From Rhizopus sp. PT2906 (Eukaryota > Mucoromycota > Mucoromycetes > Mucorales > Rhizopodaceae), in assembly GCA_025529335.1 (NCBI GenBank), contig JAMYHX010000598.1, positions 1 through 22,973 on the forward strand: 22,973 bases of DNA, in the 5' to 3' direction. Position 1 is the first letter of the stretch. Each line of letters opens with the position of its first letter. The translations under genes were made by a program, and so were the position numbers. The notes under the pieces are model-generated. The model saw nothing but the letters and a program-made list of their open reading frames with translations. It ran no database searches and was not told the origin of the DNA. Shown here piece by piece: positions 10,895 to 19,913 of the stretch.

Positions 10895-11005
10895 TGTCCT
10901 ATTCTGGAATTTTGTGTAATTCTCTTGGAAACGCTGTCCCCCCTCCTTTTTTTGACTCTGCCCTTTGCCATCGCTTTTCTCCATCTTTTTTTCATCTTTG
11001 CCGTT

Positions 11006-12130
11006 ATGGAAGCAGCTGTTTCAGGTATTTCATGAAAAACATCAGATATTTAGGAAAATCTGTTTTTTAATTCAGATATAGACAATCTACTTACTCAAAC
11101 TCTGCCGTCAGAGTACATACCTGGAGGCGACCGACTTAGTCGTATGATCTTGAAGAATCAAAAAGTCGTTGATTTAGTTTCACATAATTTAATGGACACT
11201 TCCAGTGGTTCGTACATGATAGGCGATACTGACTGGAATAGTACAAGATCTGATATTTTATACATTCCAGCGAAGGCCTCGCTGACTTCCCTCCCACCTC
11301 TTTTGATAGAAGTTCAAAATACCATCGATGCTCCTTTCCTGCAAAGGTTGATCAGTTACTCGCTCAACGTTGTCAAGGTTTACAAAACTCTGCCCGTTGT
11401 ATTGGTAATTGGCATAAACAAGATTTCGCCAAGCAGTATGCTTTTGGAATTCAATTCTTCATCGCCTGACAAACCTTGGCTTTTCAATATTCCATGCACT
11501 ATCTGGGCCAAGCATTGCTATTTGGTGTCGAAAGAAACGATTGGTGATCAAAATCGTGATACAACAGTGAATCCGTTACTTGCTTTGTTTCTCTTTTTGA
11601 CCGAACAACAACAGTCATTATACCTGCATACCCACCCGCACGATCCTACCATTATACAGCTTTACCAAATTGCATTCTCTCTTGTGTCTCCCGATTACAC
11701 TTATGAAGAAAATTATGCTAAAGCAGCTGAAACCATTTGCGATACCAATGAAAAGCTTTTCAAAAGAGCGCTTGACAAAATCTCCACCGGAATGGATGTT
11801 GACAGGATAAAACGAATTTGTGAACGTGGTATTGAATATAATCGTGAAATCAAATACCGCTTGCAGGACAATGAAACCTCATCTCAAGAATTGGATTTTC
11901 CTCATCGGTTGCCGCTGGGGCCGTCATCAAAGAAGAAAATCCAAAAACATACTATGTCTGATCAAGATTTTAAATTTGCGCAAGATTTCAAAAGCAAGTC
12001 CGTGGGCCGGATGAATTGGAAAATGTGCCTACAAGCTGGCCAGAATAAGGGCTTACTTACGAGCTACAGGACTTCTGAAAGTCTTCGCGTATCTTACTCC
12101 AGTGTATATCACGAAAAAAATAAAAAATGA
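11006..12130 (+). CDS. PD-(D/E)XK nuclease-like protein in the element core
   Basis: The only unique gene of the element. I read two exons: 11006-11024 (MEAAVS) and 11076-12130, with a 51-nt intron GTATTT...TTCAG that restores phase, giving 357 aa. The N-terminus continues DIDNLLTQTLPSEYIPGGDR. A putative catalytic core follows: GDTDWNSTRSDILYIP (D66), then PPLLIEVQNT (E85-x-Q87) and FLQRLISYSLNVVKVYKTLPVVLVIG. This D...E-x-Q plus helix-strand order resembles PD-(D/E)XK enzymes such as Rpn-type recombination-promoting nucleases. The assignment is by pattern only. The C-terminal half is helical and charged, with no other domain recognised. The gene lies between the two 9-bp arrays and is intact. 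A nuclease could aid mobility or act on host DNA, but nothing shows which. Confidence 0.6.
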
Positions 12131-12606
12131 AAAATCTGTACTAATGCTATTATACAGAGACATTTCTAACAAGACAGATACTATAGATCCGTGACAGCGT
12201 GCCAATGATCTTTATTGAAGGAATAGTTGAGTGTTTTTTGTTACGGGGATATAAAAATTGAGCTTTATTTGGGTTTTGAGACGAAATAATTAGGGTTGAT
12301 TTACACGTTATAAATCAAATTGGACCTGTTCAATAAATTGATGAATATTGTTTTATAAGTAAACAGATAAAGAGCATCAAAATAAAGAATTAGGTAGCTT
12401 AAATAGGAGAGAGGAGTTTGATTGAGAGGGGTGGGTTTGAGTTGGGGTTAGACCTAATGGCTTGATAAGGAAAAAAATAACATTTTGAGAAAGGATAGAA
12501 AAGAAGATAAAGGACCGCTCGAATTTATTGATTTGGGTGTCGATCTATTGCCAATGCTGAGAAGCAAAGGGACACAAATACAAGTTTTTAGGGATTCCAT
12601 AAGAAG
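12131..12606. other. core region downstream of the nuclease-like gene
   Basis: 476 bp of AT-rich sequence with no supported gene; it probably holds the 3' UTR of the nuclease-like gene. A plus-strand open frame beginning at a non-ATG codon at 12485 runs into the 9-bp array and encodes a basic RKN-repeat tail. I consider it a by-product of the 9-bp unit. Confidence 0.5.
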
Positions 12607-12714
12607 GTACCGTAAGTACCGTAAGAACCGTAAGAACCGTAAGAACCGTAAGAACCGTAAGAACCGTAAGAACCGTAAGAACCGTAAGAACCGTAAGTAC
12701 CGTAAGTACCGTAA
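12607..12714. repeat. 9-bp minisatellite, right arm/core junction, 12 copies
   Basis: Twelve copies of GTACCGTAA/GAACCGTAA, the reverse complement of the left-array units. Read from the right arm inward the order is A A, then eight T, then A A, using the left-array nomenclature. Copy number and variant order differ from the left array although the adjoining arms match. The arrays have therefore changed by slippage, or escaped homogenisation, since the arms became identical. Confidence 0.95.
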
Positions 12715-12958
12715 AATATAAATAGTCTTAGATAATTGTTCTTTTGTAAATTTAGTCTTTATTCTTGTAATAAACTTAACCCATAAGGGATTCTCAAGTA
12801 TTTCTATTTCCTTTATATTATTTAATTATTCCTTACCTGCACAACACCAGCTTTGGGTTGTTTCCTGCGCATCTTCTCATCGTTCACCACAATAGTTTCC
12901 TCTCTTTTTTCTTTTACCGTCATTGACGCGTGAAGGAAAACTTCCTCAGAGCGCTTGC

Positions 12959-14189
12959 CTAATTACGGCCCTTGTCCAAGCATTTATGAAAATACCTAAC
13001 AATCCCTTTAAAATCACTTAGCTTCAAGCTATTAGAAGCTTCAGTGATCCGATCCATCAAGGTTTCCTTCTCGAGAAACTTGTTGCGTTTCACTTTGCTT
13101 TTGACCACCACTAACCAGAATTGTTCAATTAGATTGAGCTCAGGAGAATATGGAGGCAAGTACGTAAACACAGCGGTAGCCGCGAGATTCTACGTATTTG
13201 GCTATGTCCTATGATGTATGGATAGGGGCATTATCCATTACAAGATAAAAGCCGTTTAATTCAGGGTGTTTGTCTAATTGATCAAGTGTCCCTCGTAAAA
13301 AATTGAGATAATGCCCTGTCGTTGTGCCTTTCTTCCCAGCTTTTTTAGTATCAGTAACTTTTCTTTTGCGGCCACCAGCAACTTTGATCCTCTTGTTCAT
13401 TTGAGGAACTCTTACGTCGATATTAACAACCCCAACAGTGGCTATCGCCCCCAAAATGGAATGTGATTCGGCTTTTGCAGATGGCGTTGACGCAATAGCT
13501 GGTGTTCCGGAAACTGCTCGACCATAAGAAGGCCTCATGTTAATATCAAAGCTTGATTCATCAATAAAAATGCAGTTTCGAAGAAAGTCCATGTCTGAGT
13601 TATCGTACTTTATAACACATTCGTATCTTGCATCAATACGCTTAGGATTGTTTCGAGCTTTAGGTTGGCGTTGTAGTCTTTTGATCGTCAAATTACACTC
13701 ATGTAATATGAAGCTATTAACCGTTGATTTCTTTAGCGTGAACCCTTCAAAAGCCTTTGTCAAACTGTCAACAACTTTATCGGTCGTAGTATATGGTTTA
13801 TCGTCAAAAAGTTCAAGAATATGTAATTTTTGTGGCTCTTGAAGTTGACTCCTAGCCCGATTGCATCGATTAGTTTGTTTTTCATAAATGTTCCAATCTG
13901 GTTCCGTTCTAATCCTTTTCGCCCAAGTTTGAGCGGTCCTCTCAGCAATTCCGGTAATATTTTTGTTTACTTTTTCAATGACAAGCGAAATTCTGTTCTC
14001 TAAATTTTCGTCTTCGGCATCGAGCTCAATGGGAACCGGTTGACATTCATTATATTCACTTAAATTTGTTAAGTTTCGAAGATTAAAATCGTCTCCTTCT
14101 TCAATAATGTAGTCCATGGCCTCTTCACCATCTTCTGTAGTTATCTCTCCTTGTCCATCTTCAATAAAGAATCTGTGTGTGTTGCTCAT
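12959..14189 (-). pseudogene. Tc1/mariner (IS630) DDE transposase, right arm copy, broken
   Basis: Translates identically to the left-arm copy over both segments (326 codons ending at the TAG, 13209-14189, then the C-terminal segment 12959-13171). It carries the same premature stop and the same frameshift before YLPPYSPELN. Shared lesions mean the defect predates duplication of the arm, or spread by gene conversion between arms. The DDE residues are all present but divided over two frames. Confidence 0.88.
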
Positions 14190-14319
14190 TTAAATATATT
14201 CAAATGAAAGAAACGCCTTTTTAGGATGATCGAGTCTGCTTGTTGATTTTTCAAAATACGCTGTTTGGAAATTTTATACATGCACTGTATAACTAATTTT
14301 CTTTTTTTTTTTTTTAAGT

Positions 14320-14579
14320 ATGGACGCTATCTATAAAAAAATGTGTATCTTTTGCAATGCTACCTTCAAAAGCCATCAATCCTTTCGGCGACATTTATGC
14401 TCTATGCATAACTGCGTTGTAACCACACGAGAACAAAAGCGGCGACAGAAAGTGGAAAAACCACGTCGTCTGAGGTTAGTGATTCGCGTATCTTATACGA
14501 GTGCCCCTCATATCCAAGTAATTTTGATGATCAAAGCGATTTGAAAAATCACGTACTGGGGTTACATGTTATAAAGTAA
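14320..14579 (+). CDS. two-finger C2H2 mini-protein, right arm copy
   Basis: Mirror copy of the left-arm gene: exon 1 at 14320-14418, intron 14419-14474 (GTAACC...CTGAG), exon 2 at 14475-14579, predicting the same 67 aa. Finger one is complete (C-x2-C-x12-H-x4-H). Finger two lacks one Cys. The start is an ATG just after a 14-T run and faces away from the transposase. Because the intron has no strong pyrimidine tract, the alternative is an unspliced 74-aa product ending at 14544. Confidence 0.55.
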
Positions 14580-15146
14580 AGTACGCTTGTTTTCACAACC
14601 CACATTTGGACGGTGCTCATGTAGTACTTTTTTTATAGAATATCAAGAGAGACCAGTCCTGATCCTTTGTGTAACTGGATAATAGATGGAAAAAACGTAC
14701 CTGAAAATGCTTCTTCAATATTGACAAGGATGTAGAATTACTCACGACATAGATCCACTCTGACGTGTTTGATATGGATCATTATAATAACTCGAGTATA
14801 ATAAAGTAAAGCATACATTCTACTTTACATTCCTCTATCGCATCTGATAAGAATAACTTATAATAATAATAACAATAACTATAGTAGCCACTAGTATAGC
14901 AATAATAACATAAGCATAAATAATGTCAGTGACGACAGTAATATAAATAGCAGTCATAGATTCTCTCTCGATATAAAACGCTTATGCGTCTTTTTTTAAT
15001 AATATTTAGCTCTTCTTAATAAAGAATCTAATTCGCAAGTCATCGACTTAATAGCCTTTTTACAATAACAAACAAAGCTGAACACAACATGTAAAAGTAC
15101 GACACTTTAAATTTTTTTTTTTGCGACATCATTTTGGCAAAGGGTG

Positions 15147-15311
15147 TATAAATAAATCTCTATTTAATCTCAATTGATAGTAACAGCAACAATTCATCAT
15201 TTTACTAAACAAAATACGTCGATCAAAACTTACAATGGAACACTTTATTGTTTAGAAAGTATAATCCAACATGTATCAATAGGATAAATAAATAAAATCA
15301 CAAAGAATCAT
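15147..15311. other. displaced 3' region of the aspartyl protease gene
   Basis: Begins with the TA target-site copy, then TAAATAAAT, which supplies the original protease stop and a polyadenylation-like sequence in the inferred empty site. It lies between the element and the convergent stop of the FAT1-like gene. Before the insertion the two genes would have ended about 160 bp apart. Confidence 0.55.
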
Positions 15312-18000
15312 TTACAGTTTTACTTTGCCAACGTCGATTTTCGCATAGTCATCTAATGTAAAAGGAACATATGTATCTTCCTTAAGCCAGTAGACAGGCT
15401 CAGATTCAGGAATTTGTGTAAGATCAATACCTTGGTTACGAAACTGCACCTTTTGTTGTTTAAAGGTACCCGTGAGGTCCATAGAAGGCACAAATCTTAT
15501 GAATACTGGAATAGCATATTTTGGTAACTTTTGACGGAGGTACTGATAGAGATCTTTGAAGTCTAACGATACTCCTTCTTTCAATACGAGTGCAGCCATG
15601 CCAGCGCGACCATCATGGTTAGGAACCGTGACACCATATACATTGGCTTCTGCGATGCCAGGATACACCCCAATTACTTGAGCAACTTCTGTTGTAGCAA
15701 CATTTTCAGACTTCCAGCGGAAGGTGTCTCCCACACGGTCACCAAAATAGTAAAAGCCATCTTTATCCATCTTTAGCAAATCACCGCTACGAAAGTATCT
15801 ATATCGTTTCTAAACGGTTAACAAAAGTTCTTATTTAAAATAATCGCTGTCTTACGCATCCCCTTTCTTAAACACGTTTCTTAAAATCTTTTTCTGCGTA
15901 GCTCCTTTATTCTTGTAATAGCCACCAAATGTGACATGGCTGCCTTCATCCATACGAACAACTAATTCACCTTGTTCATCGTAGTTACTCTAAACAAGGA
16001 GGAAAATATAAGCGTGAATTCATTTATCTATGCTTATAGAAAGCTTACCTTCACACAGAACCCATTCTTATCTCTGACAGGTTCTTCTGTAATAGGATCA
16101 ATCTTGATCAACTGAACTTCTGAACGAATCGTACGGAAGACAATACCTCGAGAACCTACCGCACCAGCCCCAAGTTCTCCGGTATTTACATTAAATAAAG
16201 TTGTTGGTGCTTTTTTAAATTAAAAAAAAGGAAGATTCAGCATACATGATAACATAAAATGAACAAGTTTTTACCTTCAGTAGCGGCATAGAACTCGCAG
16301 ACTTTAGGAATATTAAATCTCTCTTGGAATCTTCTCCAGATATCAGGTCTCATACCGTTGCCATAAACCATTTTCACCTTGTGATTTCTTTCTTCAGGAT
16401 GAGGTGGTTGACTTAGAAGGTATCTACAGAACTCACCAATGTACTATTGCCTATTAGCGTTACCTGCTCTTATTGTAAAAATGATTACATACTGTGAACA
16501 CATCGACTTTGTAATCCACACAATCGTTCCAGAACCGTCTTGCAGAAAACTTACGGCCAAGTATAATCGTAGCGCCAGCATATAGGGCTACAGAGGATGC
16601 CACAATCACTATGCAAAAAAAAAGGAAGTTATTTTAATAATGGATATAATATCGGTATCATTTCACATTTACTTCCGGAACTATGATAAAGTGGCAATAC
16701 GCAGTATACTCTATCGCCCTCTTGAATGCCAGTAACATTAGCATACATTACCAGTCCAACTATAATAAGAAGTAAGTAAACATTGATCTTATAATGACAG
16801 TAAGACTTACATCCAATACGAGAATGTTGGCTAATGGCGGCCTATTTACTTTCATTTGTCAATCAATCTGCTCGATCAATGTCATTTTCGTATTTTACCT
16901 TTGGCATTCCCGTAGTCCCGCTATAGAGAAAAAAAGATTAGTCATGGTTACTATAATAGAAAAAGTTCACTTTCAAATCATATCTTGTGTAAATCAAATA
17001 GGCGGCATCTGATGGCTTTACGCCTTTAAGTGGCTCTTCGCTCGTATCTGCATCAGAATAAGAAGCCAAGACACTTGGCGTGAGAGTAGATGCAAAGGGA
17101 AGAGACGGTAATTCATTTTCTTCCGTGGATTCACCATAAGCAATCAGGTTAACATTAAGCTCACGGCAGGCATCCAATATGGTTGCGACTTGCTTTTCGT
17201 ACACGGGATCAAAAAGAAGTAATCTCGTGCTGGCTATTCTTAAGCAATGCAACAATGAATCATCCACTAGATTGGTATTAATCAATGAGGGGATAGCGCC
17301 AATTTTACTAATGGCCAAAAGAGAGATATAAAAGGTAGGATGATTCTGGAGCATCATGCACACGATGTCTATTCACCCTTATTAATTACACACGCACACA
17401 TATACACATGACAAGGTCATCTTGAGCGTTTCCTTACCTCCTTTCTTAGTGCCTTGTGCAATTAACCAATGCGCCTACAATCCCTTGTTACTACATGATA
17501 AGCACACTACAACATTAGTTACTTACCAATCTATTAGAGGCTACTTTTCCCCCCAATTAAAATAACCAAAATCGTCAGATCGACTGTGTAACAAAACTTT
17601 TTACTGTTTAGGAAAAATTACCTTTTTCTATATGACGAAAGGTATAACCTTTTCCTTCAAACATGACAAAGAGTTTGTCTGGATTAGCCTTTGCCTTTTC
17701 TTTGAAGCGGAAATAATAATGGGTCTTGTCTTGAAGTTCCCAAAGGCGAATGCTAAAGAGTAATCCATATCAGGATATTTGTCACACACACCATATAATA
17801 AAAAAGAGAGTAACCTTAAATTCGCTAATAAACCTGCTTTTAGCTGATGAAAGTCTCTGCTAAGAAGATATCGTGAATCCAGATACATGGTGCCAAATAA
17901 GCCGCCTAAACCGGCTGCTACTACGGGAATAACGTCTAAATGAAGAAGCGATGAGTGACTGTATTACGTTTAGACAACAATGGACCGTACCAGGACTCAT
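15312..18000 (-). CDS. FAT1: FAT1/FATP-type very-long-chain acyl-CoA synthetase (fatty acid transporter)
   Basis: Membrane-associated acyl-CoA synthetase that couples fatty-acid import to activation. I assembled 14 exons (minus strand): 18000-17991, 17935-17815, 17752-17622, 17543-17527, 17474-17438, 17368-16984, 16920-16899, 16841-16811, 16759-16673, 16608-16493, 16443-16275, 16209-16049, 15989-15856 and 15798-15312. All phases agree, giving 635 aa, the usual FATP size. Landmarks are a hydrophobic N-terminus, LFVMFEGKGYTFRHIEK, the AMP-binding motif YLIYTSGTTGMPK (about 229-241), YCVLPLYHSSGS, CEFYAATEG-type EFYAATEA, and the FATP signature DRVGDTFRWKSENVATTEVA. Several exons are tiny (10, 17 and 22 nt). 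Intron 6 (16983-16921), inside the AMP motif, starts AT rather than GT. If it is not spliced, translation stops inside the intron, so this allele may be impaired. Confidence 0.9.
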
Positions 18001-18165
18001 AATGAAAAGCAAGTAGATATGTAATAAAGAAAGGGAAAAAGAAGGAGTTCGAGTAATCTTTTAAGAAAAAAAAAAAAAGAAAAAAGACAATCACAAGTCA
18101 GACTGACATGAATGGTTAATGTTCTGACAAAGGCTTTTCATTACAAATTTGGAAAGTATTATACT
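18001..18165. other. short tandem spacer, promoter of the FAT1-like gene
   Basis: 165 bp between the Rim101 stop and the FAT1-like start, both genes on the minus strand. It contains an A-rich run (18063-18087) and must hold the Rim101 3' UTR as well as the FAT1-like promoter. No specific motif was recognised. Confidence 0.45.
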
Positions 18166-19913
18166 TTATTGACATAAAAGCATAGATCTCTTATCATCCT
18201 CCTTTTCTTTTAGTGTACGCTTGTGATAATTTTCATTTATCCATGCTTTCATTTGATGCAAAAGCTGTATATGTTGATAGTATCGGCTAGATGTCTTCGG
18301 GTAAAGAGCGGTTGTCGCTTCTTCAGTCGGGGAATTCTTTAATGATAATTTCGAAAAGTCGCTGATAATAAGTTCTCTTAGTCTATCTACGTCCTTTGTT
18401 TCTTTTGGTTCTATTTTTTCTCCTTCTTTTTCTATGAATATATTGTTATCGATAAGGGACTTTTTATGATCTGCAATTGCGCTTGAAAATGTATTGAGCA
18501 GAGTAGCCATATTCTTTTTATCATCAAATGTAGTCTCGGACTTTTTGGGTTTGTATGAATCAATGGCTTCATCTTTACTGCTTTCACTGTCTTGGGGATT
18601 GTTCGCTTTTGTGAAATTAGTTGCAGTTCGAAGTTCTGGTTGAAAGTGTTGAGAAGAAACATTGGGAATGGTTGTATAATGTGGGCGTTGACCTGTAAGT
18701 CCCATGGGTTTATGCTGATACATGGGAGGACAATTCATGTAATCATTAATATTCTGGCTTGGCACGACAATCGGCTGAGATCTGACGTATATGTCGTTTT
18801 CGGAAGAATACATTTGTGATGGTACACTAGGATATTTGGCTTGTTCTTGAAGCGTTGCGTGTTCTACAGAATTAAACGAGGATACTTGCTCAGAGTATGA
18901 TAAAAGATCATGTTGTTGTTGTTGTTGGTTTATAGGAATGCTGTTGGATAACTCAGTTAGCCAGGCATTCATATTCTCAAGCTGGTTTTCGTTGCTGATG
19001 TTGAAATTAAAGTTTGATTGAGTAATTGTACCTGCGTCAATCAAGGCTTGTATTTGGTCAAGTCGATTTGCTACGTCTGTGTGTAGATGTGTCAGGTAAT
19101 GAAGGAGGGATGATCATATATATAATTTTACCTATACTGTACGTGGTTGCTTTTGCTTCCATTTCCATAGGGAAAAATAGGTCTTGTAAAACATGATCTG
19201 GAGAAGTATATGCGTTATGATCAACATTTTGTGGCATGGCAACAGGGTTCTGATAATCATGATATGGAGTCTTTGTGCTCATAGGTAAATTACTGAGATA
19301 AGGAGGCATTCCCATATTGGAAGTAATATCTGTATACATCCAATTCTCGCTTTGTAGGTCTACTGTCATATTAATAAACAAAGATGCAGTGAACAAAAGA
19401 TGGCTCTTACCATCAGAATAGATGCTTTGTGGTGGTGAAATGGGATGTGATGAGTTTCCTTCTGATAGCACAGGTGAAACGTCTCTGCTGGTATGGTTGG
19501 GAGGAGTCAGAGGATGAGATCCGCGATGATGTGATCGAAGTTGTGAAATATGTTGCTCACTGTGGATTTTTTCATGCTTTTTCAAGTCCTGAGGGCGCTT
19601 AAATGATTTAGGACAAAACTATACACAAATGAGATTATGAATTTATATTATATAAAAAATGGTTTACATGGCATCTGTGTGGCTTTAATGGCACATGCAC
19701 CCGAAGATGGCTTGTAATATGATCTCTTTTTATCACTTTTACATCGCATTTATCCCAATGGCATGTAAGGCACAGGTTTCCTGTTGACTTTCTGCCAACA
19801 TGATCGTTTGTCAGGTGTAAATAAAGCTGTTCAGGGTCGTCAAATATAGAGGTACAGTCTGTCCATTTACAAGCATGATTTTCATTATTTTCCAAGGTTA
19901 AAGCTGATTGCAT
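18166..19913 (-). CDS. RIM101: Rim101/PacC pH-responsive C2H2 transcription factor
   Basis: Zinc-finger regulator of the ambient-pH pathway. Exons (minus strand) are 19913-19668, 19618-19411, 19362-19132 and 19076-18166, giving 531 aa. Three C2H2 fingers are diagnostic: CKWTDC...LYLHLTNDH (residues 15-38), CHWDKCDVKVIKRDHITSHLRVH (51-73), and CHFCPKSFKRPQDLKKHEKIH (81-101), joined by the family linkers VGRKSTGNL and VPLKPHRC. The remainder is Ser/Pro/Gln-rich and low-complexity, including a short poly-Gln run near INQQQQQ. The last 40 residues are basic and helical. A YPSV sequence resembles, but does not match, the YPx(L/I) motif bound by Rim20/PalA. Family knowledge predicts proteolytic activation at alkaline pH. 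The start is the first ATG ahead of finger one. The gene appears intact. Confidence 0.93.

Larger units (their letters stand above)
8300..15146. mobile_element. 6.85-kb giant-inverted-repeat Tc1/mariner-like element with a nuclease-gene core
   Basis: Element with outer ends 5'-CACCCTTTGCCAAAATGATG at 8300 and its exact complement ending at 15146. Each end is flanked by TA (8298-8299 and 15147-15148), the target duplication expected of the IS630/Tc1/mariner superfamily. The left arm (8300-10732, 2433 bp) and right arm (12715-15146, 2432 bp) are inverted copies. In the blocks compared by eye I saw no substitutions. Two poly-A/T runs (13 versus 11, and 13 versus 14) account for the whole length difference. 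Each arm holds a broken DDE transposase and a small C2H2 gene, and ends in a 9-bp tandem array. The unique core (10895-12606) encodes a PD-(D/E)XK-like protein. Alternatives are a recent inverted duplication around a resident transposon, or an assembly artefact. Confidence 0.8.
12715..15146 (-). repeat. right arm of the giant inverted repeat
   Basis: 2432-bp inverted copy of the left arm with the same gene order in mirror image. About 567 bp between the C2H2 gene and the outer end (14580-15146) contains no recognisable gene. The outer end reads ...GGCAAAGGGTG followed by TA. The poly-T run near the outer end has 11 residues against 13 on the left, and the run beside the C2H2 start has 14 against 13. 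Confidence 0.88.

Noticed and set aside
10961..10970. CCCTTTGCCA in the core, identical to 10 bases of the element terminus
   Set aside because: A lone 10-mer in direct orientation, with no TA flank at the right position and no further matching, is probably chance.
10726..10995. Minus-strand frame encoding a long RKN/RKY repeat protein, and its mirror at 12485-12721 on the plus strand
   Set aside because: The 9-bp unit is a multiple of three, so frames stay open by construction. The non-repeat ends of the two frames are unrelated and one lacks an ATG. Best explained as minisatellite by-products.
10733..12714. CRISPR array or telomere-like repeats
   Set aside because: Units are directly abutting 9-mers with no spacers, so this is not CRISPR. 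The unit does not resemble fungal TTAGGG telomeres, and the arrays are internal and in opposite orientation.
8300..15146. Two independent transposon insertions flanking the core (IS-type composite)
   Set aside because: The CACCC terminal sequence and flanking TA occur only at the outer ends. Neither arm has an inner terminal repeat near 10733 or 12714.
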